From: Enterococcus faecalis 13-SD-W-01
Lineage (GTDB): Bacteria; Bacillota; Bacilli; Lactobacillales; Enterococcaceae
Direction of reading: 5' to 3'
NCBI GenBank assembly: GCA_000415185.1
Contig: KE351655.1
Coordinates: forward strand, 50,524-87,940
DNA: 37,417 bases
Part shown: in pieces, positions 1 through 8,946 of the stretch
Position numbering within the stretch: position 1 is the stretch's first letter
Layout of the letters: each line of letters starts with the position of its first letter
Program-made: the position numbers and the translations under genes
The notes under the pieces: model-generated
The model's database searches: none
What the model was told of the DNA's origin: nothing
The model's input: the letters and a program-made list of their open reading frames with translations, nothing else

Positions 1-38
1 CCGAGGATCAACTGAGAAAACACCGTTTATAGAGGTCG
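1..38 (-). repeat. Repeat unit copy A, at the left window edge
   Basis: Read on the minus strand, this is CGACCTCTATAAACGGTG followed by TTTTCTCAGTTGATCCTCGG. It matches a second copy at 10172-10209 almost base for base and shares its first half with a third copy at 37379-37417. The copy starts at the first base of the window, so it may continue outside. A terminator-like hairpin follows about 45 bp later (81-116), and copy B is also followed by a hairpin. The function is not known to me; a dispersed intergenic repeat or a small-RNA module are both possible. Confidence 0.7.
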
Positions 39-80
39 TAAATGAACCGTTCAGCTCCACAGCAGAACGAAGAAATACAC

Positions 81-116
81 AAAAACACTCGGCAATTAGA
101 TTTGCCGAGTGTTTTT
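81..116 (-). terminator. Intrinsic terminator of mprF, bidirectional
   Basis: A 15-bp stem (AAAAACACTCGGCAA at 81-95 pairing with 102-116) encloses a short loop and has A and T tracts on its two sides. It lies 40 bp beyond the mprF stop codon and could also end transcription arriving from the left. Confidence 0.85.
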
Positions 117-157
117 GTACTTCTTCTTTATTGATTATTTAACCTTAAAGCTCTCTT

Positions 158-2737
158 TTATTTATCGATCTCCAAAATCACTTCTTCTGCGATACTTGGC
201 GTCTTGCTTTTGCCTCGTCCAATCAACATAAACAATTGTAGTGTCGCAAACAGAAAACTGCTGCCTTTCAAATGAGCAAAATAACGTCCTTCCCAACGAC
301 CGACATAACGTGATTTTCTTTCATATGCAGATTGGAAAGAGTAAAAGAAATCTCCATAATTATAAATGATGTGCATGATTTTTTCTTCAAAGAACGAAAA
401 GTCAGTCTCCCCGACATTTGCTAATGGTGCCAATCCCAAACTTGCTTCTTGATAGCCTTTTTCTTGATAAACCTCAAATAAACCAGCTAATAGGAAATCA
501 TTCAATTCTGTTGGCTGATCTGGCAAGACACGCAAAAGGTCATACCCAGCTAATTCATCAGAAATCGGTTTAGAAGTAATGAAACCAACCGTTTTTTGTT
601 CTTTTTTCACTACACCGATGCCGCTTGTCTTCACATAGTCGCGGTCAAAACGCCCCACAGAGAAATACTTTTCTCTTGCGCCGCTCAACCACTCTTCTGA
701 AACAGCAGCCACTTCTTCCATCAATTCTTCCGGCAATTCTTCATACCAGACAAAATGATAGCCTTCTTTTTTCAATACTTGGCAAACCAGCTGCTGTGAT
801 GCTTGCGCTGCTTTTTCTGATGCTAAATCAACGATACCTGACTCTCCGACTTTTGCAAAATGGAAACCTGAGTCGTGCAGCAAAACAACATAGTTTTCAG
901 AAATCTTGTAGAAAGCAAGCTGATAGCCAAGTACATCTGCTTGTTGGATAAATGCGTGAGTTGCTGCTTTGTGTTTTTGCGGATCGCCAATCGGATCACC
1001 CAAAACAAAACATTTGTTTCCCTTAATCTGATAACCAAAAACAACGCAATCATCACTATTTTCCTGATAATAGAAATAACGGTATCCTGGTAAATTCAAA
1101 TAATGACTTGTCGGATTTCCGCCATACTGTTTAAGAAGTTGTGAAAAACGTTTCCTGTCAAATTTTGTCCCCAGTTCAATAGTCGTATCTGCTAGATATT
1201 GATATAACACTGCTAAGGCAAGTAACGAAATGCTTAACCCAATCAAGCCTGAAAACCATACATCTTCTGAAGGAAACAAGAAAAAGCTGTTTGCTGTGAA
1301 ACGTCCCACAAAAGATTGTCCTCTTTGAAAACCGGCAATACCATAAACAATGAACAAAAAGCCGAATAAACAGCCGTCAAAAAGGATCGCACCCCACGAA
1401 TAAACAAATTTTTCTCGATAAAACTCTTTCCGAGACAGCCAGACGATACTTAGGATCACCAGATAGGCAACAACTAGCTGCCAAGACAACGTACGCAATA
1501 CCGTATTCAAAATACCAAAAATCAGCAATACGATCGTTGGCAAAAATGCTTTTTTGACTTTCATGGCTGCTCCTCTCGCTAAGCCCAACAGCAAAAAGCC
1601 AATCAGCAAGTTCAATGTTTGGTCTAAAAAATTGAAAGAAAAAGGCAGCAGAATCTGAAAGAGACGACTTACAGCGGATAAATTAGTAATCGTCGAAAGC
1701 AAGATCATCATGATCCCGGCAAAATAAATCGCACTGACTAAAAGCCCATGAGCTGCTTTTTGAAACAACAATCGCGGAATGTTATCTAAGAATCTGTTTA
1801 TCTTCACTCCTGTACTTGCAGAAAACAATCCAATCCCCGTAATAAAAGGAATCACATAATAAAATAAACGATAATATAACAGCCAAACAACCGCTGCTTC
1901 CTGAGAAATCCCCAATTGACTCAAACCTAAAATCATCAAGACATCAAATGTCCCCATTCCGCCTGGCACCATAGTCAGCATACCAATCAAGGTCGCAATA
2001 ATGAACATCGGATATAACGCATACAGAGAGACATCAACCCGCATAAATTTCCCAATCAGTAAAAATACGAATAACGCGCCTGACCATTGGCCTAGTGAAG
2101 CTGCCAATAATCCCAGCAGCCCTTTTGGATAAAATTCCTGAAATAACGTTTTTCTCTTTAGATAAGCAAAGAAAAAAACAACAGGCGCTAAAAAGCTGCC
2201 GCCAAGGAGCCAAATCCAATAACTACGAAAAATACTCTTTTCTTGGATGAAAAAAATGTCAATAAATGTCACAAAAGCTAAGATCGACAATCCAGTCAGC
2301 ATAAACAAAGCAACTTTTGACACCGTGGCCAAGACCTTTTTCCGATCCATCTGTTTTCCATAAAAGTTTGCACGCAAACTAGCACCGACAACACCGCCAA
2401 AACCAGCAAGATTATTGATTGTATTCGTCACCCAAGCTGAAAGAAAGAAATCATGTTTCGACATGGGCGGCATTCCTTTTTTCTGCAAGATCCTGACCGT
2501 TACCCAATCATATAAAAGCATTGGCATCACGCCTGCAAGTCCTGTTAAGACCATGCCGGCAATCGTGAGCCGTTTTTGTGCACCCATCGTTTCAAAAATA
2601 TCTTTCCAGCTCATCCCATGCGCAATGTTTGCTACTTGATTTGCAACAAAAAGCAGGATCGAAGCGAAAAAAATCAATTTGAGGATCAAACCATGCTCTT
2701 TCATCCACTGAAAGACTGGATATAGTTTATTTTTCAC
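158..2737 (-). CDS. mprF: Phosphatidylglycerol lysyltransferase / flippase MprF
   Basis: MprF transfers an amino acid, classically lysine, from aminoacyl-tRNA to phosphatidylglycerol and flips the product to the outer leaflet. This lowers negative surface charge and protects against cationic peptides and daptomycin. The 859-residue product has the family layout: about a dozen hydrophobic segments over residues 15-515 (flippase part), then a soluble C-terminal GNAT-like DUF2156 synthase domain (about 520-840). The start is GTG at 2737, with AGGAAGGT about 7 bases upstream. The gene is monocistronic, divergent from proC, and ends at the hairpin at 81-116. Enterococci often carry two mprF paralogues of differing lipid specificity; I cannot tell from sequence which one this is. 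Identification is firm; the amino acid transferred is inferred. Confidence 0.95.
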   Translation of the reverse strand: MKNKLYPVFQWMKEHGLILKLIFFASILLFVANQVANIAHGMSWKDIFETMGAQKRLTIAGMVLTGLAGVMPMLLYDWVTVRILQKKGMPPMSKHDFFLSAWVTNTINNLAGFGGVVGASLRANFYGKQMDRKKVLATVSKVALFMLTGLSILAFVTFIDIFFIQEKSIFRSYWIWLLGGSFLAPVVFFFAYLKRKTLFQEFYPKGLLGLLAASLGQWSGALFVFLLIGKFMRVDVSLYALYPMFIIATLIGMLTMVPGGMGTFDVLMILGLSQLGISQEAAVVWLLYYRLFYYVIPFITGIGLFSASTGVKINRFLDNIPRLLFQKAAHGLLVSAIYFAGIMMILLSTITNLSAVSRLFQILLPFSFNFLDQTLNLLIGFLLLGLARGAAMKVKKAFLPTIVLLIFGILNTVLRTLSWQLVVAYLVILSIVWLSRKEFYREKFVYSWGAILFDGCLFGFLFIVYGIAGFQRGQSFVGRFTANSFFLFPSEDVWFSGLIGLSISLLALAVLYQYLADTTIELGTKFDRKRFSQLLKQYGGNPTSHYLNLPGYRYFYYQENSDDCVVFGYQIKGNKCFVLGDPIGDPQKHKAATHAFIQQADVLGYQLAFYKISENYVVLLHDSGFHFAKVGESGIVDLASEKAAQASQQLVCQVLKKEGYHFVWYEELPEELMEEVAAVSEEWLSGAREKYFSVGRFDRDYVKTSGIGVVKKEQKTVGFITSKPISDELAGYDLLRVLPDQPTELNDFLLAGLFEVYQEKGYQEASLGLAPLANVGETDFSFFEEKIMHIIYNYGDFFYSFQSAYERKSRYVGRWEGRYFAHLKGSSFLFATLQLFMLIGRGKSKTPSIAEEVILEIDK

Positions 2738-2812
2738 AACATTACCTTCCTATGTTTGTCTGTTTTCCCCTTTATGTTAGCTTATTTAAGCAGTTTTTTC
2801 CACTTTCCGCCT

Positions 2813-2821
2813 ATTCTATCA
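2813..2821 (-). promoter_or_regulatory. Putative extended -10 promoter of mprF
   Basis: The minus strand reads TGATAGAAT, an extended -10 (TG-N-TAGAAT), about 75 bases before the mprF GTG. No good -35 is seen. It overlaps the divergent proC promoter region, so the two genes may compete for polymerase. Weak assignment. Confidence 0.4.
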
Positions 2822-2822
2822 C

Positions 2823-2851
2823 TTGCGCAACGACTAAAAGAAAGATATTCT
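2823..2851 (+). promoter_or_regulatory. Putative proC promoter
   Basis: TTGCGC (2823-2828), 17-bp spacer, TATTCT (2846-2851). The -10 ends 26 bp before the proC ATG. The -35 matches the consensus at only some positions. Confidence 0.45.
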
Positions 2852-2877
2852 TATTCACAAAAGGAAGGATGATCGGA

Positions 2878-3684
2878 ATGAAATTAGGATTTATTGGTAC
2901 AGGAAACATGGCACAAGCAATTATCTTAGGTCTTTTGAATAAAGAAACGATTTCTAAAGAATCAATTTTTGTTTCAAGCGGACATTTTGAAAATGCACAA
3001 GCTTTTGCTGAAAAAACAGGTGTCACAGCTTGCCGAACAAATCAAGAAGTTGCTGAAAAAGCAGATGCGATCATTTTAGCAGTCAAGCCTGTGGTCATTT
3101 CAAAAGTATTAGCAGAATTACAATCTTTCAGTCAAGAAAAGCTTTTTGTTTCTATTGCCTCTGGGAAAAAATTAGCAGACCTCACAAAAGCTCTGGATGA
3201 TGAAAAAGCTGCTGTTATTCGAGTGATGCCAAATGTGAACGTGAGTGTTGGTGCAGGTGTTTCTGCTATTTGCAAAAATGAAGCAGTGAATGAAGAACAA
3301 TTTACTCAAATCATTACTTACTTTGAAGCCGTGGGAAGCGTCTATCCTTTAGCAGAAAAAGACTTCAGCAATTTTATCGGCCTAGCAGGAAGTTCACCAG
3401 CCTTTATCTATATGCTGATCGATGCAATGGGACGCACTGGGGTTTTAAATGGGCTGCCAAAGAAAACTGCAACAGAAATCGCGGCAAAAGCTATCATGGG
3501 CTCTTGTGAGAAATTCTTGTCTGGGTCAGAAAATCCCTGGGAACTCGTTGATCAGGTTTCTTCTCCTGGCGGAACAACAGTCGCTGGTGTTGTTGCTTTG
3601 GAAGAAGCAGGCTTTATCCCAGCTATCATCAAAGGAATCAACGCAACAATCGAAAAAGATATCGCTATGCAAAAAGGCGAATAA
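2878..3684 (+). CDS. proC: Pyrroline-5-carboxylate reductase
   Basis: ProC catalyses the last step of proline synthesis, reducing pyrroline-5-carboxylate to proline with NAD(P)H. The 268-residue product begins MKLGFIGTGNMAQAI, a Rossmann dinucleotide-binding motif. It carries the family signature late in the chain (SSPGGTTVAGVVALEEAG, about residues 222-239). The frame is open upstream to 2752, and an ATG also sits at 2869. AAGGAAGG at 2861-2868 abuts that ATG but lies about 9 bases before the ATG at 2878, which also places the dinucleotide fold at the N terminus, so 2878 was chosen. The other two proline genes, proB and proA, are 20 kb away in this window. The gene ends at a bidirectional terminator shared with rny. 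Confidence 0.95.
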   Translation: MKLGFIGTGNMAQAIILGLLNKETISKESIFVSSGHFENAQAFAEKTGVTACRTNQEVAEKADAIILAVKPVVISKVLAELQSFSQEKLFVSIASGKKLADLTKALDDEKAAVIRVMPNVNVSVGAGVSAICKNEAVNEEQFTQIITYFEAVGSVYPLAEKDFSNFIGLAGSSPAFIYMLIDAMGRTGVLNGLPKKTATEIAAKAIMGSCEKFLSGSENPWELVDQVSSPGGTTVAGVVALEEAGFIPAIIKGINATIEKDIAMQKGE

Positions 3685-3709
3685 CATTTTGTTTCAAAAA
3701 AACTGCACA

Positions 3710-3740
3710 AAAAAAGCTTGGCCGAAAGCCAAGCTTTTTT
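3710..3740. terminator. Bidirectional terminator between proC and rny
   Basis: A 13-bp perfect stem AAAAAAGCTTGGC with loop CGAAA and return arm GCCAAGCTTTTTT sits between the convergent genes. It provides a U-tract on both strands. Confidence 0.9.
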
Positions 3741-3782
3741 ATATTAAACATTTGTGTGTTTGTATAAACAATACGTTTATGT

Positions 3783-5339
3783 TTATTTCGCGTAATCTGT
3801 TGCTCTGGTCTCGCGAATAACAATAACTTTGATGTGTCCTGGATAATCAAGTTCTTCTTCGATACGTTTACGGATATCTCTAACCAAACGAACAGCATCT
3901 AAATCAGAAATCTCTTCCGGTTTCACCATCACACGTACTTCGCGTCCTGCTTGAACAGCAAAACTAGATTCTACACCTGCAAAGCTGTTGGAGATATTTT
4001 CCAAGTTTTGCAGTCTGCGGATATAGTTTTCAAGTGATTCACTGCGGGCACCTGGACGAGCAGCTGATAATGCATCGGCAGCTGCTACCAATACAGAAAT
4101 GACAGAAGTTGCTTCTACATCTCCATGGTGAGAGGCGATAGCATTGATCACTACAGGATTTTCTTTATATTTCGCAGCTAATTCTGCTCCGATTTCTACG
4201 TGAGAGCCTTCGATTTCGTGGTCAAGAGCTTTCCCGATATCATGAAGCAAGCCTGCACGTTTTGCTAATTGGATATCTTCGCCTAATTCAGCAGCTAAGA
4301 TACCTGCTAATTTTGCGACTTCGACTGAGTGTTTCAAGACATTTTGACCATAACTTGTTCGGAATCGCAATCTTCCTAAAATCTTGATCAAGTCTGGGTG
4401 AAGTGTATGGGCACCAACTTCAAAAGCGGCTTCTTCACCATATTCTCTAATGTGTTCATCCATCTCTTTACGTGATTTTTCAACCATTTCTTCAATACGT
4501 GCTGGATGGATACGTCCATCTTGGATCAGTTTTTCTAGTGTCATTCGAGCAATTTCTCTTCGAATTGGGTCAAAACCTGACAATACTACTGCTTCCGGTG
4601 TATCGTCAATGATCAAGTCGATTCCGGTCAATGTTTCCAATGTTCGGATGTTTCGTCCTTCTCTACCGATGATCCGGCCTTTCATTTCGTCATTTGGCAA
4701 AGTGACCACAGATACAGTTGTCTCAGAAACCTGATCTGCTGCACAGCGTTGGATAGCCAATGATAACAAGTTCTTCGCCTTGCGATCTGCTTCTTCTTTC
4801 GCGCGTTGTTCAGATTCTTTGACCATGATCGTTAATTCATGGTTCAACTCTTCTTCGGTCGACTTCATGATGACGCCCTTAGCTTCTTCTTTCGTTAAGC
4901 CAGCAATTCTTTCTAACTCTGTTTGTTGATCTTCAATCAGTTTTTCAACGTCTTTTTCCCGCTCTTCAATTAATTGCTGTTTTGAGCTAAGTATTTCTTC
5001 TTTGCTTTCCAGCGAATGTTCACGTTTTTCCAATGAGTCATCTTTACGATCCAACGTTTGTTCACGTTGGATTAAACGATTTTCTTGAGATTTTAATTCT
5101 AATCTGCTTTCTCTCAGCTCACTTTCAACTTCAGAACGATATTTCTGGTTTTCTTCCTTAGCTTCCAACAATGCTTCTTTTTTTAGAGTCTCTGCTTCTT
5201 TTCTTGCACTGTCAAGAATGCCTGCCGCCGATGATTGCGCGCCGGCGATTTCTTTTTCGTGACGTGATTTCTCAAAAACATACCCTAAACCAAGACCGAC
5301 AATTAAACCGATGATAGCGAGGAGAATGCTGAATCCCAT
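3783..5339 (-). CDS. rny: Ribonuclease Y
   Basis: RNase Y is the membrane-anchored endoribonuclease that starts bulk mRNA decay in many Firmicutes. The 518-residue product has an N-terminal membrane segment ([20 protein letters not shown]), a long charged coiled coil (about 25-200), a KH RNA-binding domain with [12 protein letters not shown] near residue 220, and an HD hydrolase domain with HDIGK near residue 366 supplying metal ligands. The frame is open five codons further upstream, but GGAGGTGG lies inside that extension and positions the ATG at 5339. Length matches the family (about 520). Transcribed from its own consensus promoter with a leader of about 100 nt. It is the last gene of the block. 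Confidence 0.96.
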   Translation of the reverse strand: MGFSILLAIIGLIVGLGLGYVFEKSRHEKEIAGAQSSAAGILDSARKEAETLKKEALLEAKEENQKYRSEVESELRESRLELKSQENRLIQREQTLDRKDDSLEKREHSLESKEEILSSKQQLIEEREKDVEKLIEDQQTELERIAGLTKEEAKGVIMKSTEEELNHELTIMVKESEQRAKEEADRKAKNLLSLAIQRCAADQVSETTVSVVTLPNDEMKGRIIGREGRNIRTLETLTGIDLIIDDTPEAVVLSGFDPIRREIARMTLEKLIQDGRIHPARIEEMVEKSRKEMDEHIREYGEEAAFEVGAHTLHPDLIKILGRLRFRTSYGQNVLKHSVEVAKLAGILAAELGEDIQLAKRAGLLHDIGKALDHEIEGSHVEIGAELAAKYKENPVVINAIASHHGDVEATSVISVLVAAADALSAARPGARSESLENYIRRLQNLENISNSFAGVESSFAVQAGREVRVMVKPEEISDLDAVRLVRDIRKRIEEELDYPGHIKVIVIRETRATDYAK

Positions 5340-5426
5340 AAAATCCACCTCCATACTATCTTTTTCATTTTTATCACATAGCTTTCAACAAACTATTTTA
5401 ATATTACCTATATGCGCATTCGCACC

Positions 5427-5450
5427 TGTATATGTAATAACACATATACA
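5427..5450 (-). other. Hairpin in the rny 5' leader
   Basis: TGTATATGT (5427-5435) and ACATATACA (5442-5450) form a perfect 9-bp stem with a 6-nt loop, just downstream of the rny promoter in the untranslated leader. It may stabilise the message or take part in feedback; the function is inferred. Confidence 0.5.
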
Positions 5451-5455
5451 ACTTT

Positions 5456-5484
5456 ATTCTAATGTTTGTGTCCCAGAGTGTCAA
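5456..5484 (-). promoter_or_regulatory. Sigma-A promoter of rny
   Basis: The minus strand reads TTGACA (5484-5479), a 17-bp spacer and TAGAAT (5461-5456). This is one of the best consensus promoters in the window. It lies between the recA terminator and rny, showing that rny is transcribed separately from recA. Confidence 0.85.
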
Positions 5485-5566
5485 CTTTAATTAAGCTTTG
5501 CTTGGGTGCTGGATTGTCCTATTTCATACAAAAGTAACCGCTTAATGGCATAAACAGCTCCATTGC

Positions 5567-5606
5567 AAAAAAACAGAACTATTTTGTTGATCACAAAACA
5601 GTCCTG
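5567..5606 (-). terminator. recA terminator
   Basis: On the minus strand CAGGACTGTTTTGT pairs with ACAAAATAGTTCTG around a GATCA loop (one internal mismatch), and a run of seven T follows. It ends 10 bp after the recA stop. Confidence 0.85.
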
Positions 5607-5616
5607 CTTTCGCAAA

Positions 5617-6663
5617 TTATTCTTCTTCTAGAGGTAATTCTTCTTGTTTTTCGTCCTCAACTTCAAGAGGAGCGTCGCCAATTCCATAAGCTGCACGGAC
5701 AAGCTCAGCGATTTCAGCCATCATTTCAGGATGACTTGCCATATAAGCTTTGGCATTTTCTCGTCCTTGACCGATACGGTCTTCTTTATAGCCGTACCAA
5801 GCACCGCTTTTGTCCACGATGTCTTTTTCTACTGCCATATCCAGCAATTCGCCTTCTTGAGAGATTCCTTGACCATACATAACGTCTACTTCTGCCACTT
5901 TGAATGGAGGAGCAACTTTATTTTTCACGACTTTGATTTTTGTACGGTTCCCTACGATATCTGTTCCTTGTTTCAATTGTTCCGCTCTGCGGACTTCTAA
6001 GCGGATCGTAGAGTAGAATTTCAACGCACGTCCGCCAGGTGTTGTTTCAGGGTTACCGAACATCACACCGACTTTTTCACGGATTTGGTTGATAAATAAT
6101 GCGATCGTTTTTGTTTTATTGATCGAACCTGATAGTTTACGAAGTGCTTGAGACATCAAACGAGCTTGCAAACCTACGTGAGTGTCCCCCATTTCTCCGT
6201 CGATCTCTGCACGAGGTACTAAAGCTGCGACCGAGTCAATGACTACGATATCGATTGCTCCACTAGACACCAATGCATCAGCGATTTCTAACCCTTGTTC
6301 ACCAGTATCTGGCTGAGATAAAAGCAGTTCATCAATGTTAACACCTAATTTTTGGGCGTATTGAGGATCCAATGCATGCTCCGCATCGATAAATGCAGCT
6401 GTTCCGCCGTTCTTTTGAACTTCTGCAATTGCGTGAAGAGCAACTGTTGTCTTACCTGAACTTTCTGGTCCGTATACTTCGATAATACGTCCGCGTGGAT
6501 AGCCACCCACACCTAAAGCAACATCTAACGCTAAAGATCCGCTTGGGATAGTAGAGATTTGTTGATCGATCTTCTCCCCTAATTTCATGATTGAACCTTT
6601 ACCGTAATTCTTTTCGATTTTCTTTAATGCAGCATCTAAGGCTGCTCTGCGATCATCTGCCAA
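5617..6663 (-). CDS. recA: Recombinase RecA
   Basis: RecA forms ATP-dependent filaments on single-stranded DNA for homologous recombination and triggers LexA self-cleavage. The 348-residue product carries the Walker A motif GPESSGKTT (about 65-73), the MAW-type region [13 protein letters not shown] and the loop-2 region [16 protein letters not shown]. The start is TTG at 6663 ([15 protein letters not shown]) with GGAGG 8 bases upstream. An ATG eight codons further up lies in front of that site and would translate through it, so it is rejected. The tail is acidic ([15 protein letters not shown]), as usual. A LexA-box promoter lies in the 107-bp gap after cinA, so recA is both SOS-inducible and possibly read through from cinA. 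Confidence 0.97.
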   Translation of the reverse strand: MADDRRAALDAALKKIEKNYGKGSIMKLGEKIDQQISTIPSGSLALDVALGVGGYPRGRIIEVYGPESSGKTTVALHAIAEVQKNGGTAAFIDAEHALDPQYAQKLGVNIDELLLSQPDTGEQGLEIADALVSSGAIDIVVIDSVAALVPRAEIDGEMGDTHVGLQARLMSQALRKLSGSINKTKTIALFINQIREKVGVMFGNPETTPGGRALKFYSTIRLEVRRAEQLKQGTDIVGNRTKIKVVKNKVAPPFKVAEVDVMYGQGISQEGELLDMAVEKDIVDKSGAWYGYKEDRIGQGRENAKAYMASHPEMMAEIAELVRAAYGIGDAPLEVEDEKQEELPLEEE

Positions 6664-6714
6664 TCGATAATCCTCCTTATATTTCAACTTACAAAGCGTC
6701 GTTTCATTACTAAT

Positions 6715-6743
6715 ATCATATCGGTTTTGAAGACAAAAATCAA
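6715..6743 (-). promoter_or_regulatory. recA promoter
   Basis: The minus strand reads TTGATT (6743-6738), a 17-bp spacer and TATGAT (6720-6715), about 50 bp before the recA TTG codon. The LexA box lies 8 bp upstream of the -35. Confidence 0.75.
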
Positions 6744-6750
6744 GAAAAAC

Positions 6751-6764
6751 CGAACAAATATTCG
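6751..6764 (-). promoter_or_regulatory. LexA (SOS) operator of recA
   Basis: The minus strand reads CGAATATTTGTTCG. The Gram-positive LexA/DinR box is CGAAC-N4-GTTCG, so there is one mismatch. It sits just upstream of the recA promoter -35 and 7 bp after the cinA stop. This is the expected place for SOS control of recA. Confidence 0.8.
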
Positions 6765-6770
6765 CATTTT

Positions 6771-8018
6771 TTATTTCTTTCTTAATATTGTTCGACGAAG
6801 GATATCAAACCCTTTCATCACAGCACTTTGACGCACCGCTTCCCTGTTTCTTGGGAAGTAAAATTGCTCCGAATCAATGTTTCCTTGTTCGTCTGCCAAT
6901 GCAATCCACACAGTGCCCGCCGGCTGGCCTTCTAAGGTATCTGGTCCAGCCACCCCTGTAAATGATACTCCATAGTCTGTCCCAGCGATCTCACGCGCTT
7001 TTAAAGCCATTTGTTCAGCACATTCTCTGCTGACTGTCCCATATTTTTCAAGAAGTTCTCGATCGATTGCTAAAAAGTTGACTTTTGTCTGTTCAGAATA
7101 GGTCACGAATCCGCCTGGAAAAACAGAGGAAGCCCCAGGAATCGAACCAATCGCCGCTTGAAAAGCACCAGCTGTCAGACTTTCAGCCGCAGTAACGGTC
7201 AATCCTTGTTCTTTCAGCAATTCCACTGTTACTTTTGCCAGCGAATTGTCATCACCATATCCATAGAAGAAGTCGCCAACTTTTTCAAGGATTTTTTCTT
7301 CTAAGGCTAATAATGCTTGCTGTCCTGCCTGGCTGTCTTTTGTTTTCACTGTCAATCGCAGCGTTACTTCATTGGACTTTGCGTATGGAGCAATCGTTGG
7401 GTTGATTTGATGATCGATCAGCTCTTTCAATTCAGTCACTAATTGCGATTCTCCGATGCCGTAAAAACGCAAAACTTTAGAAAGCAGTTGTTCTTCTGAA
7501 GGAAAGGTTTGCTGTAGCAGCGGACGGGCTTGTTCAATGAACATTGGTTTAAGTTCGTTAGGTGGTCCAGGTAGCAGCAGATAAGCGCAGGCATCTGTTT
7601 GATAAAAAGTTCCTAAAGCTAAACCCGTGCGATTCGGTAATGGCGTGCCGCCTTCAATGATCTGTGATTGCTGAAGATTGTTTTCTGTCATTTTACGTTT
7701 CGTCGTTTCAAAAAATTCCAGAAGTTTTTTATAGCCTTCCGTATTTTGGATCAGTGATTTCCCTAAATGTGCTGCGACTGCTTCTTTCGTCAAATCATCT
7801 TCGGTTGGTCCTAATCCGCCGCACAACACGATCAATTCACTGCGGCTCTCTGCCAAGGTCAATAACTCCTCTAAACGTTGGCGGTTGTCGCCAACAACTG
7901 TATGATAATAAACTTCGATTCCCAAATCTGCCAGCTGCTCGGATAAAAAAGTCGCATTTGTGTTCGTTACTTGGCCTAGAAGCAGTTCCGTTCCTACTGC
8001 TATGATCTCTGCTTTCAT
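6771..8018 (-). CDS. cinA: CinA family competence/damage-inducible protein (NMN amidohydrolase-type)
   Basis: The 415-residue product has the standard two-domain CinA layout. The N-terminal part (about 1-170) is a molybdopterin-binding-like domain with [13 protein letters not shown] and [12 protein letters not shown]. The C-terminal part (about 250-410) is a PncC-type domain with [19 protein letters not shown] and [17 protein letters not shown]. PncC-type domains deamidate nicotinamide mononucleotide; in pneumococcus CinA also recruits RecA to the membrane during transformation, which fits the neighbouring recA. ATG at 8018 follows GAGGG by 7 bases. It is the gene directly upstream of recA, separated by 107 bp holding the SOS promoter. 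Confidence 0.93.
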   Translation of the reverse strand: MKAEIIAVGTELLLGQVTNTNATFLSEQLADLGIEVYYHTVVGDNRQRLEELLTLAESRSELIVLCGGLGPTEDDLTKEAVAAHLGKSLIQNTEGYKKLLEFFETTKRKMTENNLQQSQIIEGGTPLPNRTGLALGTFYQTDACAYLLLPGPPNELKPMFIEQARPLLQQTFPSEEQLLSKVLRFYGIGESQLVTELKELIDHQINPTIAPYAKSNEVTLRLTVKTKDSQAGQQALLALEEKILEKVGDFFYGYGDDNSLAKVTVELLKEQGLTVTAAESLTAGAFQAAIGSIPGASSVFPGGFVTYSEQTKVNFLAIDRELLEKYGTVSRECAEQMALKAREIAGTDYGVSFTGVAGPDTLEGQPAGTVWIALADEQGNIDSEQFYFPRNREAVRQSAVMKGFDILRRTILRKK

Positions 8019-8097
8019 TTCTTTCCCTCTTCTCTTTTAGATACGCTTGTTTCCATAAAATATTTTATAAAATCAATTTTTTCTGAATCGATGGGTT

Positions 8098-8138
8098 CAG
8101 AAAAAGGAGCTGGACATTTTTCGGCCTGCTCCTTTCTG
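8098..8138 (-). terminator. pgsA terminator hairpin
   Basis: On the minus strand AGAAAGGAGC pairs with GCTCCTTTTTCT around a loop that contains GGCC and TGTCC. It lies 57 bp past pgsA. The U-tract is partly within the stem, so efficiency is uncertain. Related in sequence to other terminators in the window. Confidence 0.6.
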
Positions 8139-8194
8139 TCTATATTCTTTATTCAGCTTTCAAGCGGTTTGGCAAGTGTTTTGTTGGTTTCTAA

Positions 8195-8773
8195 TTACAT
8201 TGAACCTTTGAACACTGCACTGTTTTTGGCAAAATAATCGATCCCAGAGTAAATCGTGAAGATCAGACAAGCATAAAGCATGATTTGATCTAATGGAAGT
8301 CCCATCAAGTTAAATGGGATATTATTGATCAATAACAAGATGATTGCTAACATTTGAGTTGCTGTTTTGACTTTTCCTGGCCATGCTGCAGCCATTACTT
8401 CACCATGTTCTACCAACAGCAGACGCAAACCTGTTACGGCTAACTCGCGGCAGACGATGATCGCTATGACCCAACCTGGTGCTTTTCCTTGGTCCACCAA
8501 CATAATGAAGGCTGTCATAACAAGCATTTTATCTGCTAAAGGATCGGCAAATTTACCGAAGTTCGTTACTAATCCACGTGAACGGGCAATTTTTCCATCC
8601 AGCCAATCAGTAATACTAGCGACTGCAAAAATCACAGCCCCTACTAATTGTGTAACAGCTAAATCCGTATTTCCCACTGTTACCGTTCCCCAATCTAATG
8701 GCAAAACGATCACTAAAATAAAAATAGGGATCATCAATATTCTCAAAACAGTTAATTTATTTGGTAAATTCAC
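8195..8773 (-). CDS. pgsA: CDP-diacylglycerol-glycerol-3-phosphate 3-phosphatidyltransferase
   Basis: PgsA makes phosphatidylglycerophosphate from CDP-diacylglycerol and glycerol-3-phosphate, the committed step to phosphatidylglycerol. That lipid is the substrate of MprF, encoded at the left end of this window, and the source of lipoteichoic acid units. The 192-residue membrane protein has the full CDP-alcohol phosphotransferase motif: D56, D59, G60, A63, R64, G73, D77, D81. About five hydrophobic segments are visible. The start is GTG at 8773 (MNLPNKLTVLR), with AAAGGGG about 9 bases upstream. It lies between rodZ and cinA, the common Firmicute order, with hairpins on both sides. Confidence 0.95.
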   Translation of the reverse strand: MNLPNKLTVLRILMIPIFILVIVLPLDWGTVTVGNTDLAVTQLVGAVIFAVASITDWLDGKIARSRGLVTNFGKFADPLADKMLVMTAFIMLVDQGKAPGWVIAIIVCRELAVTGLRLLLVEHGEVMAAAWPGKVKTATQMLAIILLLINNIPFNLMGLPLDQIMLYACLIFTIYSGIDYFAKNSAVFKGSM

Positions 8774-8892
8774 ATTCTCGCGCCCCTTTCTCGTTTATTT
8801 TACGTGACTCTTGCCAAACTTTCCACCAGAAACTCTCTATTTTTGTGAAAAACGAACCATTTTTGCTGTAAAACAGTTTTATGAAGGATAAA

Positions 8893-8927
8893 TAAAAACG
8901 AGGCTGCGACATTCGTCAAACAGCCTC
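8893..8927 (-). terminator. rodZ terminator
   Basis: On the minus strand GAGGCTG and CAGCCTC (8927-8921 and 8906-8900) form the stem, with loop TTTGACGAATGTCG, followed by GTTTTTATTT. It starts 19 bp past the rodZ stop. Confidence 0.8.
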
Positions 8928-8946
8928 ATATAAAACGAGCTAAACA

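Noticed and set aside
625-951. Open frame of 108 codons antisense to mprF
   Set aside because: Its residues show no domain or ribosome site, and mprF on the other strand is fully explained. The same holds for other antisense frames under rny, recA, cysS and gltX.
2752-2877. N-terminal extension of proC back to an ATG at 2752
   Set aside because: It lacks a ribosome site and would add 42 residues before the Rossmann motif; GGAAGG placed 9 bases before the ATG at 2878 is decisive.
6664-6687. ATG start of recA eight codons upstream
   Set aside because: The reading would run through the GGAGG site that serves the TTG at 6663, and the added residues are not RecA-like.
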